Positions 9,594-18,756 of a DNA stretch of 64,000 nucleotides are shown here, in pieces; position 1 is the stretch's first letter, and each line of letters begins with the position of its first letter. The notes beneath the pieces were generated by a model. The model searched no databases. It was not told the origin of the DNA and saw nothing but the letters and a program-made list of their open reading frames with translations. Source of the stretch: Candidatus Omnitrophota bacterium. GTDB lineage: Bacteria; Hinthialibacterota; Hinthialibacteria; Hinthialibacterales; Hinthialibacteraceae. The position numbers and the translations under genes were made by a program. The stretch spans positions 1 through 64,000 of the forward strand of contig JBFMBP010000157.1 of the NCBI GenBank assembly GCA_040755155.1, in the 5' to 3' direction.

Positions 9594-9678
9594 ATTAATG
9601 TTTGATGATTTCACGTTAGATTTGCAAGTAAAGACTCGAATCATCGAGAGAGAATTTGGTTGAAAATTCAATATTACC

Positions 9679-12600
9679 ATGCGCCGATTTTGGAAAGATG
9701 ACGACTGGGAGGAACCATCCCCTGCGGAAGAGGCGGAAGCGTCTTCGGATTCCGCCTCATTTCTCGCATGGCCTGGCTGGCTGAAGGCGATTTATATCGA
9801 GTTCCTCTTATTATCGCTGCTGATGGCGATACTGCTTTCGATTCGCGCCGATGGGGCGGGCCGTCCTTGCCTGCAATTTTGCGAGCCGTTCATCCAATGG
9901 ATCGTCGCGGCGAAAAAGTGGATGGTCATCGATTCCGCCGCCCGCGCATCCTGGCTGGGTTGGGGATTGGCCGGATTGGCGTTCTTCGGCGCCGCGATAG
10001 GTTTAGCGCGGAAAAAAGAAGAGGCGGTGCGGCCGTTCTTTCTTTTCACGGCGGGATGTTTGGCGATTCTGGCTCAGACTTCCTATTTTCTGGGCAACGC
10101 ATTTCGCGGCGGTCTCTTTTATGCTCTATCTCTCATGATTCTGATCGTATGGCGATTCCTCCCTCCAATACTGGGGCCGGACGTGGATTTTTATCCTGAC
10201 CGCGAGGACGAATCCGACGAACCGCCCGCTCCACAGCGATTGTATCATTTCATATTGGAATTTCTCGGCCTGGCCGTCCTCACGCTGCTGACGATCGTTT
10301 TCCGTTTTTACTCACTCAACCAACTTCCCACGATTTTTGACGGCGAAATGGCGGCCAGCATGGCCGTGGCCACCGATCTGCCCAGCGCCTTCAAACTGAA
10401 CTACGAACCTATGAGTCCCTTCGGCTGGGCGCCACTCGGCCTTGTCTATTTTTTGCTCATTAACGCATCCACGCAAATCTGCGGCATGACGCTGTTGGCG
10501 GTGCGCATAGTATCGGCGGTTGTGGGAGTGTTGCTTGTCCAGCTGCTTTACGGCCTATTGCGACGCATGGGAGGAAGAACCGCCGCTTTCATCGGCGCGG
10601 CTTTGTTCGCCTTCAGCTCGATTGAAATCGTCTGGGGCAGACATGATTTTTTCCCTCTTTCCTATCCTTCGCTCATCGCCGCCGCCCTTTGCTGGACGAC
10701 GTATTTAGCGCTCGTCAAAGAAAAATTCCGCAATTTCTTTTTAACTGCCTTATGGATGGGATTGACGTATCATCTCTTTCCCTCCGGCCAGACGGCTTTC
10801 TTGATTCCCATCGGCGTAATGCTTTGGAGTCTTCTGACCGTTCGCGGTTTCGCCCGCCGTTGTTGGGGGAAATGCTCCCTTATCGCGATAGGCGGCGCAT
10901 TATGGTTCGCTGGGCTTTCCATCAGCGCTTATCTGGCTGACGGCGTTTGGAAATGGATCAATCCCCTCTCCAACGCCGCCGTCTCCAAAGGCACTTTGCG
11001 GGGACATGCGCTTTGGACGGCGCAAGAGCCGGGATGGGGGCTTTGGGGGCGAATTTCTTATATCGCGGGCGGCGTTTGGGACAATTTCACCGGCGTTATT
11101 AAAAGCCTCTTCACCGCTATGGAATGGCCTCAGTATCGTTATACTCCCATTTACGGCATCCCCGATCATCCCATGACCTATATTCCCGCCGTGGCCGCCG
11201 TATTGTTATTCGTCGGCTTGATCGTCTGCTTGCTCGCGCCGCGCCGCCGCAATTGCGCTTTTTTGTTGATATGGATGATCGCCGCCTTACTGCCGGGTAT
11301 TCTATCTTCGCAAGCGGAAGCCCGCCGAATCGCCTTCTTTTTTCCGGCTGTTTACGCCGCCGCCGCTTTGGCCGCCGCAAAAGGATTCGAAGCGCTTGAA
11401 TTTTTGTTAGGACGCTGGACGGGGCGATTGGCTCGTTTGTTTCTGATTCCTTCATTTTTAGTCGGGCTTGCCATTCTTCATGGCGGAATTTATTTCGACC
11501 AGGATAAAAGATTTCCCCCAGCGACTCAAACGGCGGCAGCCATCAGCCATTACGTCAAGCCGGGTTCTTTCGTCGTATTGGATTTCGCCATCGACAATCC
11601 CTATCGCTTAATCAATGAAATTACCTTCACGATGCTTGATGAATTGAGCCGTCCCGATCGCCCCGCGATATGGCATGTCGCCGAACCGCATGAGTGGCCG
11701 CTATTAGCGGTCTATCCTAAACCCGATTTCGAAAAATGGTATTATCATTATTCGAAAATGAAAAAAATCGCGCCCGAATTGCGCGCGAATCCATCCTGGA
11801 ACCGATTGACCTATATCGTTCACGATATCCCCGCCAATGAGAAAAAAATCGCCATTCTTCAAGGCATCTATCCCGACGCCTTTTGGATGCATCATCTAAT
11901 TTACCCTCTTTACGATTTCTATTCCGTTGAAACGCGGCTGGATTCCCAATCTGCTGAAGATCGCCTGCGGCCTATCGCCGTAGTGGAAGGCGATTGCTCC
12001 TTTTTGCCGGAAGACAGAAAGGACTGGTGGCGCGGCGTCGATTGCATCGTGGAGGAAAAAGCGTCCGAAACTCCGATCAAGGGCGCAGCGTTGAATTTCA
12101 GCGCCGGATTATGGATCAGAGAACAACGCTGGCTAGCTTTTCGCATTCTCGGCGGCGGAGAAGGCGCCGCATTTAACCTGAACGGCCAGCCTGCGCCGCT
12201 CGATGAATTCCTCCCTCTAACCGATGGAATCAATCGTCTGGAAATTCGATTGCCGCATCCCGCCAATCTGCCTATCGTGCTTCAATCCCGCGGCGCAGGC
12301 AGCCAGAATTACGAGGATATCGCCGCATCCAACCTTGTTTCGCCGCAATTATCCGATGTGGGACCGCTAAAGCCGCTGCTCTTTTCTTATTATGAAGGCT
12401 ATGGAGCGCCTCAAACCGCCGCCGCCGGAGACGCCGCTTTTGCGGCGGATTTCGCCGTTTCTCCCGCCGGCTGTCTCGCTATGCTCCATCGGGGCGCGGA
12501 TTCCTGGAAGGTCAGAGTGACGGAGGCGGATGGCGCCGTCGCCGCCGAATGGGAGCATCCTCTCGTTAACCATCATCATGAACCGCGATATGGCGTATGT

Positions 12601-13275
12601 TTTATCGGCAATGACGAAATCGCCGTTTTGGACTCCCCCAAAGTTTTCCTCTATGACGTTCGAGGAAATTTAGAAAAAGAGTTCGATCTCCCCATCGATC
12701 CTCTCGGCGGCGTGGATATCGCCGCCAATCTCGATGGCGAACTATTCGCTGCCTCCGTCGATCAACATTGCGTTTTTTATTTCCGCAAGGAGTGGTCCGA
12801 ATTCAAACGGTTGGCGCCGCAAGCGAAAGCCGGAGATCGAGAATGGAATCCTCGCTGGTTATCTTTTGCGGCGCGTCAATTGGCCGTTCTCGACGATAGG
12901 GAACACATTCAGCTATTCGAAAATATTGTTGATGATCCGCTGGAATATCGTTGGAAGAAAGAAATTCCCCTTCAATTCAACCTCGGTTCCGATATGGAAA
13001 ATGCTCTCAGCGTAATACTGTTTCAAATGAGCGGGCGGGGATGGTTTTACCTTCGCTTTTTGCGGGAGAAGGAATTTCGCGTATTGGACGAGAAAGGAGT
13101 TCGCCGCTTCGCCTCAGCGCCGGAAGGCGATCTGTCCATCCTATTGCAGGATCGCTGCCGTCAAATCATAGGCTTCGACAGCGGCGATCGTTTATATGTT
13201 TGGGACGAACGGGCCTGCGTTATTCTCCGGTTAGAGCCAATAGGTAACGATTTAGAAGACCAAGAGAAAATGTAG
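9679..13275 (+). CDS. Giant GT-C-type membrane protein (PMT/ArnT-like) with C-terminal beta-rich extension
   Basis: The 1198-residue product has about 12-14 transmembrane helices between residues 33 and 620. Its layout matches lipid-linked sugar transferases of the GT-C fold. After the first helix of the core comes the loop FYSLNQLPTIFDGEMAAS, with acidic residues D221 and E223 where PMT/ArnT-like enzymes place their catalytic acid. Residues about 625-1195 are soluble and beta-rich, with repeated hydrophobic-Asp strands suggestive of a propeller. Likely role: transfer of a sugar from a polyprenyl phosphate carrier to an acceptor outside the membrane. Donor and acceptor cannot be told. It is much longer than the usual 500-600 residues because of this extension. 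The start has no strong ribosome binding site. It ends 7 bp before the convergent malQ stop. Confidence 0.6.
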   Translation: MRRFWKDDDWEEPSPAEEAEASSDSASFLAWPGWLKAIYIEFLLLSLLMAILLSIRADGAGRPCLQFCEPFIQWIVAAKKWMVIDSAARASWLGWGLAGLAFFGAAIGLARKKEEAVRPFFLFTAGCLAILAQTSYFLGNAFRGGLFYALSLMILIVWRFLPPILGPDVDFYPDREDESDEPPAPQRLYHFILEFLGLAVLTLLTIVFRFYSLNQLPTIFDGEMAASMAVATDLPSAFKLNYEPMSPFGWAPLGLVYFLLINASTQICGMTLLAVRIVSAVVGVLLVQLLYGLLRRMGGRTAAFIGAALFAFSSIEIVWGRHDFFPLSYPSLIAAALCWTTYLALVKEKFRNFFLTALWMGLTYHLFPSGQTAFLIPIGVMLWSLLTVRGFARRCWGKCSLIAIGGALWFAGLSISAYLADGVWKWINPLSNAAVSKGTLRGHALWTAQEPGWGLWGRISYIAGGVWDNFTGVIKSLFTAMEWPQYRYTPIYGIPDHPMTYIPAVAAVLLFVGLIVCLLAPRRRNCAFLLIWMIAALLPGILSSQAEARRIAFFFPAVYAAAALAAAKGFEALEFLLGRWTGRLARLFLIPSFLVGLAILHGGIYFDQDKRFPPATQTAAAISHYVKPGSFVVLDFAIDNPYRLINEITFTMLDELSRPDRPAIWHVAEPHEWPLLAVYPKPDFEKWYYHYSKMKKIAPELRANPSWNRLTYIVHDIPANEKKIAILQGIYPDAFWMHHLIYPLYDFYSVETRLDSQSAEDRLRPIAVVEGDCSFLPEDRKDWWRGVDCIVEEKASETPIKGAALNFSAGLWIREQRWLAFRILGGGEGAAFNLNGQPAPLDEFLPLTDGINRLEIRLPHPANLPIVLQSRGAGSQNYEDIAASNLVSPQLSDVGPLKPLLFSYYEGYGAPQTAAAGDAAFAADFAVSPAGCLAMLHRGADSWKVRVTEADGAVAAEWEHPLVNHHHEPRYGVCFIGNDEIAVLDSPKVFLYDVRGNLEKEFDLPIDPLGGVDIAANLDGELFAASVDQHCVFYFRKEWSEFKRLAPQAKAGDREWNPRWLSFAARQLAVLDDREHIQLFENIVDDPLEYRWKKEIPLQFNLGSDMENALSVILFQMSGRGWFYLRFLREKEFRVLDEKGVRRFASAPEGDLSILLQDRCRQIIGFDSGDRLYVWDERACVILRLEPIGNDLEDQEKM

Positions 13276-13282
13276 AAGGATT

Positions 13283-14800
13283 TTATCTCCCATAAATCTC
13301 CGTCAATTCCCGCAAGCGCCAGTGGATTTCTTCCGTCAGCATTTCCGGCGTAAACCGCCATTGCCAATTGCCCGCAGGCCGTCCCGGCATGTTCATCCGC
13401 GCTTCGGCGCCGAGGCCGAGAACGTCCTGCAATGGGAATATCGCCATATCCGCCGTCGACGCCATCAGAGCGCGGATGATCGTCCAGTGAATCTCGCGCC
13501 CGTCTGTGCCGAGATAGAGCCGCGCGTAATGCTTTTCTTTCTCTACTTCCTCGCGCGAGCGCGTGCTATCGCCCTCTCCGCCGCTGTTCCACCATCCCAC
13601 GATCGTATCGTTATCGTGGGTGCCGGAATAAGCGGCGAGATTGTGAACGTATTGATGGGGCAGGGCGGGATTGCTGGGGCCGGAAGCAAAGGCGAATTGC
13701 AGAATCGACATGCCCGGAAGATCGAACTGAAGCCGCAGGTTTTCCACTTCCTTTGTAATGAGGCCGAGGTTTTCGGCGATGATCGGCAACTCGCCCAAGG
13801 CTTTATTCAAAGTTGCGAAGAAATCCGCGCCGGGACCTTTTACCCACCGTCCGTGGATGGCCGTCTCCGCGCCGCCGGGAACTTCCCAATAGGCTTCGAA
13901 ACCACGAAAATGATCCAGCCGGACGATATCCACCAATTTTAAAGCGGCGTGAAAGCGGTCGATCCACCAACGGTATCCCGTCTCTCGCAAGCGATCCCAT
14001 CGATAGATGGGATTGCCCCATAACTGGCCGGTTTCGCTGAAATAATCCGGCGGCACGCCGGCGACGGCGGCGGGAATGCCCTTCTCGTCGAGCTGGTACA
14101 AGTCGGGATGCGCCCATACGTCGGCGCTGTCGTGAGCGGTGTAGATGGGAATGTCGCCGATAATTTTGATTCCACGGTCTCCTGCGTATTGCTTAATCGA
14201 AGCCCATTGTTGGAAAAACAAATATTGCCAGAATTTCCGGGCTTGGATTTCGTCGTAGATTTTCTCGCGCCAATGCTGCATAGCCGATGGCTTGCGCGCG
14301 GCGGCGTCGGCTTCCCATTGAGTCCACGGCTTGCCCGCGAACGCTTCCTTGAGAGCCATGAAAAGGGCGAAATCGTCCAGCCAGGCGTCATTACGTTGCC
14401 GGAAGGCGTCGAAATCCTCCCGTTGTTTTTGGGAAGCTTTCTTCTTAAAATTCTCGAAAACGATGCGCAGTTTTTTGTATTTGAAACCGATGACCCAGCC
14501 GTAATCTACGCTATGTTCGGGAAAAGGGAGATTTTCCAGATCTTCGGCGGAAAGAAATCCTTCCTGTACCAATTTTTCCAGACTAATGAGCAGAGGATTG
14601 CCCGCAAAGGCGGAAAAACTCTGGTAAGGCGAGTCGCCGTAACCCGTCGGCCCCAAGGGAAGCACTTGCCATAATTTCTGGCCGGCGGCGGCCAGGAAAT
14701 CCACGAAACGGCTGGCGCCGTCTCCCAAATCGCCAATGCCGAATTGGCTCGGAAGCGAGGTGGGATGCAATAGAATGCCGCTCGATCTTGGAAATCTCAT
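13283..14800 (-). CDS. malQ: 4-alpha-glucanotransferase (amylomaltase, GH77)
   Basis: This 505-residue enzyme transfers alpha-1,4-glucan segments between maltodextrins in glycogen/maltodextrin metabolism in the cytoplasm. The N-terminus SSGILLHPTSLPSQFGIGDL is typical of GH77. The catalytic residues are visible: nucleophile D296 in DIVRLDHFRG, acid/base E343 in IIAENLG, and D396 in YSGTHDND. The length matches the family. The frame stays open further upstream, but the start is set at ATG 14800 because family homology begins there and an aaggaaagga box lies just upstream. There is no signal peptide. It converges with the GT-C gene with only 7 bp between stops. Confidence 0.93.
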   Translation of the reverse strand: MRFPRSSGILLHPTSLPSQFGIGDLGDGASRFVDFLAAAGQKLWQVLPLGPTGYGDSPYQSFSAFAGNPLLISLEKLVQEGFLSAEDLENLPFPEHSVDYGWVIGFKYKKLRIVFENFKKKASQKQREDFDAFRQRNDAWLDDFALFMALKEAFAGKPWTQWEADAAARKPSAMQHWREKIYDEIQARKFWQYLFFQQWASIKQYAGDRGIKIIGDIPIYTAHDSADVWAHPDLYQLDEKGIPAAVAGVPPDYFSETGQLWGNPIYRWDRLRETGYRWWIDRFHAALKLVDIVRLDHFRGFEAYWEVPGGAETAIHGRWVKGPGADFFATLNKALGELPIIAENLGLITKEVENLRLQFDLPGMSILQFAFASGPSNPALPHQYVHNLAAYSGTHDNDTIVGWWNSGGEGDSTRSREEVEKEKHYARLYLGTDGREIHWTIIRALMASTADMAIFPLQDVLGLGAEARMNMPGRPAGNWQWRFTPEMLTEEIHWRLRELTEIYGR

Positions 14801-15235
14801 GGATAATGTCCTTTCCTTATTGCAGAGGCCAGCGTTTTGGTGAACGCATTTCGCGTCGGTTGATCGATTGAATGAATGGCAAGTATTGTAAGACGTTTTT
14901 CCTTCAACGCAACGCCGAACTCGCTCAGAAAACGCCAACGCCGAAATCGCTTGTTTCCCAATTCCACTGCGAGCGCCGCCAGCAAAGACGAGAAAATGGC
15001 GTATAGCCATAGTCTCGCCGATGGTTTTTTGAGAAAATGGCTTTATAATGAGTAGGCGATTTTGAAAATAAACATTAATAGGAAATCGGTATTTTCCTTT
15101 GCCTAAAAGCCGAAAATAGGGATAAATTTTATAAATGCCGATCGTCGCGCGAATCGTCTTCAACCAATCGGCCTTACAAACGAAAGAAATATGAAAAAAA
15201 TCGAGTCCTATAGATTTGGAAGGGGATCCCATCCC
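14801..15235. other. Intergenic region between malQ and the STAS gene
   Basis: These 435 bp separate two divergent genes and should hold both promoters. A tataat box is present at 15044-15049 on the plus strand without a convincing -35 partner. The minus strand stays open in the malQ frame and in one other frame, but neither translation resembles a known protein and neither has a good ribosome binding site. No gene is called. Confidence 0.5.
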
Positions 15236-15574
15236 ATGAAAGTTGGAAAACGCGTTGAATCCGATGTTACGATATTGCAACCGCAAGGGAGAATCGATGC
15301 GGCGAGTTTGCAAGAATTCGCCGCCAGCATCAATCGCGCCGCGCAGGATGGCGTCAAGAAACTCTTGATCGATTTTTCCCAAACCGATTATATGAGCAGC
15401 GCAGGGGTTCGCGTCCTCATCGAAGGGAAGAAAGCGATGGAAGCCGTCGAAGGCGACATGGCGTTTTGTTCCGTCAACGACCAATTGAAAGAACTCTTCG
15501 AAGTGGTTCGCCTGGATCGTTTTTTTGAGATATTCGCCACTGAGTTCGAAGCGTTGGATAAGTTTCTCGATTGA
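15236..15574 (+). CDS. STAS-domain anti-sigma factor antagonist-like protein
   Basis: The 112-residue protein is a single STAS domain, as in SpoIIAA/RsbV. It begins with a beta strand (VTILQPQGRIDAASLQEF) and has the conserved phospho-acceptor region DYMSSAGVRVLIEGKK, where the first or second Ser is the usual phosphorylation site. Such proteins are regulated by a kinase/phosphatase pair and release a partner anti-sigma factor. No kinase, anti-sigma factor or phosphatase is adjacent, so its partner is encoded elsewhere. I place the start at ATG 15236 behind aagggg. An earlier in-frame ATG at 15191 would add 15 residues unlike the family. Confidence 0.85.
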   Translation: MKVGKRVESDVTILQPQGRIDAASLQEFAASINRAAQDGVKKLLIDFSQTDYMSSAGVRVLIEGKKAMEAVEGDMAFCSVNDQLKELFEVVRLDRFFEIFATEFEALDKFLD

Positions 15575-15590
15575 AAAAGTCATGTAGTTA

Positions 15591-15628
15591 CGTAAGGCGG
15601 GTTAAAAGCGAAGCGAAACCCGTCATTA
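15591..15628. repeat. REP-like palindromic repeat, copy 1 (core gcgaagcg)
   Basis: The repeat has arms cgggtt and aaaccc around agcgaagcg. Similar units occur at 35890-35935, 57147-57183 and 63744-63780, always between genes. Confidence 0.6.
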
Positions 15629-15638
15629 TCCTTGCATA

Positions 15639-15677
15639 GACAAACCGCCCGCCTATCTTTTAGGCGGGCGGTTTGTC
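15639..15677. terminator. Strong bidirectional hairpin between convergent genes
   Basis: A perfect 17-bp stem (15639-15655 with 15661-15677) closes a 5-base loop. It sits between the STAS stop and the fucosidase stop. It lacks a long T-run on either side, so it may act as a barrier for both convergent transcripts or as an mRNA-stabilising end. Confidence 0.65.
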
Positions 15678-15695
15678 GCTTTATCGGCAGAGAAT

Positions 15696-17378
15696 TCATT
15701 TCGCCGCGATAATTTCCATCTCCCAAATCGTCGGACCGTTTGAGGCGTCGAGGATATTCAATCGCACGCGCTGCGCCATAACCGGCTTAAAGTCCACCGT
15801 CAACTTATCGCCGATTTTCGTACCTTTATGAAAAGTTTTCCAATTCTCTCCATCCTTATATTGCAGTTCAAATTGATTGACGCGGCCGTTTTCTTCCCGC
15901 AACGTGATGCGGTGGAACGTTTCCGGTTTTCCCAGATCGACGGCCAGCCACGCCTGCTTTACGCCTTCGTCCGTCGCCCAGCGAGTGCTGGGATCGTCGT
16001 CGAACGCCATCGCCGGGCCGAAAGCCCAGTCGTTTTTTTGATAAACGTTGGAGGCTTCCGCTTTCTTATCCGAAGCCAGGGATGGAGAGAGAAGAGCGCT
16101 TCGCGGCGCGATCTCGCTAGACGGGCCGTCCAATTCCAAGGCGATGATTGTGTCCAAAGGATCGCGTTTTTCCGCGGGAAGATTGATTTCTAAAACGCCG
16201 TTTGCCGCTTTGATTTGCGCTTCGCCTCCGGTTAGCGTTTTGCTGGAAAGAATTTTCTTGCCTAAATCGGGAAGGCGAAGAACGCCGTCTTCACCCCAAT
16301 CGAGAATATGCAGATAGACCGTATTCCCTTTATAAGTCGAGCCGCCCCAGGCGCCGGTTTTGATGGGGCCGCCCCGCGTTCCGTAAAGGCTATCTCCATA
16401 TTTTTTCATCCAAGCGCCAATCTCTTTAAGCCGTTCCACTTGCCGCGCTTCGATTTCGCCGGAAGGCATGGGGCCAACGTTGAGCAATAGATTCCCATCG
16501 CCGCATACGCTGCGCACGAGGATGTCGATGCACTGTTGCAGCGTCTTCATCACGTCGTTCGGTTTCCAGGCCCATTGTTGGCAAATGGTGATACAGCTCT
16601 CCCAGGCTCGGTCGTTTTGGAAACGGCCCACGCGCTGTTCCGGCGTGTCGAAATCCTGTGGCAGACCGGCGCGGTTGTTGATGAGGATTCCCGGCTGCAA
16701 TTGGCGGATCATGGGAATCATTTCGTAGGATCCCCAATCTTCCGGCTTACCCCCCAGCCCATCGAACCAAAGGATGTCGACTTTGCCGTAATGGCTGCAT
16801 AGTTCCCGCACTAAGCTATGCAAGTACTCGATATACCGCGAATGATTTTCCGTAAAGTAATCGGGATGGCGCCAATCCGGAGGCGAATGATAAAAGCCTA
16901 ATTTCAAGCCCGCTTTATGGCAAGCGTCCGCCAGCTCTTTTACTACGTCGCGGTGGAATGGGGAATTAGTGATTTTGTAATCGGACAATTTGGCGTCGAA
17001 CATACAGAAGCCGTCGTGATGCTTGGTGGTAAATACTAAGTATTTCATCCCCGCTTCTTTGGCGAGGGCGACCCACTCGACGGCGTTGAATTTGACGGGA
17101 TTGAATTGTTTGTAGAGGTTATCGTAAATTTCCGCTGGAACCTCTGTTCCTGCCCCCTTGGGAAATTTCCGTTCTCCACCGCGCGACCAACCGATTTCGG
17201 TCCCTTTCAAACTCACCGGCCCCCAATGAATGAACAATCCGAATTTAGCATCGCGGAACCATTGCAACTCTTCCGAGCTGGCGGCGGGAACCTTTTCCGG
17301 CGAAGGCGAAGCGAACGCCAGCGGCGATAGAAACAATGCTGCTAGAACGCTCATTACTAATTTGTTGAATAAATTCAT
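15696..17378 (-). CDS. Secreted alpha-L-fucosidase (GH29) with C-terminal F5/8-type C domain
   Basis: The 560-residue enzyme removes alpha-L-fucose from glycans outside the cytoplasm. Residues 1-23 are a signal peptide. The GH29 barrel shows FGLFIHWGP, TTKHHDGF (H120, H121) and DILWFDGLGG with nucleophile D206. Residues about 430-558 form a discoidin/F5-8 type C domain (NDWAFGPAMAFDDDPSTRW ... AWLAVDLG), a common sugar-binding module. The upstream frame is open for 85 more codons, but ATG 17378 has a gaggag ribosome binding site and starts the signal peptide, so it is chosen. It is transcribed divergently from the Tat sugar isomerase-like gene across 109 bp, which suggests linked regulation. 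Confidence 0.92.
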   Translation of the reverse strand: MNLFNKLVMSVLAALFLSPLAFASPSPEKVPAASSEELQWFRDAKFGLFIHWGPVSLKGTEIGWSRGGERKFPKGAGTEVPAEIYDNLYKQFNPVKFNAVEWVALAKEAGMKYLVFTTKHHDGFCMFDAKLSDYKITNSPFHRDVVKELADACHKAGLKLGFYHSPPDWRHPDYFTENHSRYIEYLHSLVRELCSHYGKVDILWFDGLGGKPEDWGSYEMIPMIRQLQPGILINNRAGLPQDFDTPEQRVGRFQNDRAWESCITICQQWAWKPNDVMKTLQQCIDILVRSVCGDGNLLLNVGPMPSGEIEARQVERLKEIGAWMKKYGDSLYGTRGGPIKTGAWGGSTYKGNTVYLHILDWGEDGVLRLPDLGKKILSSKTLTGGEAQIKAANGVLEINLPAEKRDPLDTIIALELDGPSSEIAPRSALLSPSLASDKKAEASNVYQKNDWAFGPAMAFDDDPSTRWATDEGVKQAWLAVDLGKPETFHRITLREENGRVNQFELQYKDGENWKTFHKGTKIGDKLTVDFKPVMAQRVRLNILDASNGPTIWEMEIIAAK

Positions 17379-17487
17379 TGTTCTCTCCTCGTATAAATTT
17401 TTATAAAAGCCATTATTCTTATTACCATAGAGTTGGCTGCAAGAAAAGATTCCAAGATCATGCGAAACGTAAAGAAAGGGAATCGTC

Positions 17488-18426
17488 ATGTATAGGCGTT
17501 CTTGGATAAAAGGAGTTGGAGCCGTTTTGGGAAGCGTTTGTTTATCTCCCGTGGCGTTGAGCGAAGAGAAGAAGCGCCCTTGGAAAACCGCCGTTGGACT
17601 CAACGGCTTCGAATCCGGCGTTCGCAAATACAATAAAAATTATCCTATATGGGAAATCCTCGACTTCGCGTCCCATACAGGCTTCGACGGGATCGAATTG
17701 GTTTCCAATTGGCCGATGGGGGGATATCCCGGCGCCGAAGAAAAAGAACGCATCCGCGCTTTGCGAAGAATGTACGACGGCTTCGGCTTGCAAATATTTT
17801 CCATTCAGTTAGGCGCAGACGGCGCCTTTTCTCCCGACGCGGATGAACGTAAGCGCTGGCTGCAAGAAATCCGTAACCGCGCCCAATTCTGCAAAGAGGC
17901 GGGCGGAGAGCGCATCGGCTTATGGCCCGGCGGCGGATTGCGCGGCCAGACCATCGGCGAAGCCATCGACCGGTTGGGAGAATCGTTCCACGAAGTTGGA
18001 AAGATCGTCGCCGATTTAAGCATGATCGCTTCCTTCGAGATCGAGCCGCCATTCGTGTTCAATACGGAAGACCATATCAAGCGCATCCTCGCTAAAGCCA
18101 ATCATCCGTCGCTGAAGACCATGTTCGATCCCAGCCACTTCGATCTGATGAGCGGCTCTTCCGGCAAACCCCACGAAATGCTGAAGCGCATCGGCGTAGA
18201 GAATATCGGCTACGTCCACCTGACGGATACGGATGGAACCCTGCGCGACGGCGGCACGTCCAAACATTTAGCCTGCGGCGACGGGCATGTGGACATCGAT
18301 TCGGCGTTGAAAACGCTCTACGACGGCGGCTTCCAAGGCTGGATCATGATCGACGCCTGGGAAATTCCCGATCCCTACGACGCCTGCGTCAAAGGCAAAA
18401 AAGCCATCGAACGCGCTTTGCGGTAG
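17488..18426 (+). CDS. Tat-exported TIM-barrel sugar isomerase/epimerase-like protein (AP_endonuc_2 family)
   Basis: This 312-residue protein has a Tat-type leader (YRRSWIKGVGAVLG ... SPVALS), so it is probably exported folded. The rest is a xylose-isomerase-like TIM barrel, with likely metal ligands in FDGIELVS, FEIEPPFVF, MFDPSHFDLM and YVHLTDTDG. Members of this superfamily isomerise or epimerise sugars; in exported form they often sit with Gfo/Idh oxidoreductases in keto-sugar pathways. It is divergent from the fucosidase gene. The substrate cannot be deduced. Confidence 0.8.
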   Translation: MYRRSWIKGVGAVLGSVCLSPVALSEEKKRPWKTAVGLNGFESGVRKYNKNYPIWEILDFASHTGFDGIELVSNWPMGGYPGAEEKERIRALRRMYDGFGLQIFSIQLGADGAFSPDADERKRWLQEIRNRAQFCKEAGGERIGLWPGGGLRGQTIGEAIDRLGESFHEVGKIVADLSMIASFEIEPPFVFNTEDHIKRILAKANHPSLKTMFDPSHFDLMSGSSGKPHEMLKRIGVENIGYVHLTDTDGTLRDGGTSKHLACGDGHVDIDSALKTLYDGGFQGWIMIDAWEIPDPYDACVKGKKAIERALR

Positions 18427-18478
18427 GGATAAAGGCTATAATGAATGGGAAATAGATGAAATAGAGGAGTAAATAATT

Positions 18479-18688
18479 ATGAACAATACCCCCATCCAAA
18501 AAGCGCTTGACGCTATTGAATCGCTGCCTCTGGAAGATCAACAGATGCTAGTCGGTATTATGAATCGGCGTCTTATTGAACAACGCAGACAAGAAATAGC
18601 CCAAAATGCCGAGATTACTCTTCAGGCTGTTAGAGAAAACCGAGCTTCCATTGGTTTTCTGAATGATATTCAAGGGGATTTGTTATGA
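18479..18688 (+). CDS. Antitoxin-like small protein without a partner
   Basis: The 69-residue helical protein (IQKALDAIESLPLEDQQMLV, then RRLIEQRRQEIAQ) resembles small proteins that precede a RelE/ParE-type toxin in many genomes. At its 3' end a new ATG overlaps the stop (ATGA, 18685-18688), as expected for a translationally coupled toxin. That frame stops after four codons (ATG AGT TTC ATA TAA). The partner is therefore missing or decayed. An aggag box precedes the start. The antitoxin call is by resemblance only. Confidence 0.5.
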   Translation: MNNTPIQKALDAIESLPLEDQQMLVGIMNRRLIEQRRQEIAQNAEITLQAVRENRASIGFLNDIQGDLL

Positions 18689-18756
18689 GTTTCATATAAA
18701 AGACATTCTTTGAAAGTAGTCGCCCTAAATATAATTCACGTAAAGGTAATAAAATC

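Noticed and set aside
9598-9663. 21-codon frame between the Cys-rich membrane protein and the GT-C gene
   Set aside because: Too short and without supporting signals.
14797-14985. 62-codon minus-strand frame upstream of malQ
   Set aside because: No ribosome binding site, overlaps the malQ start region, no similarity recognised.
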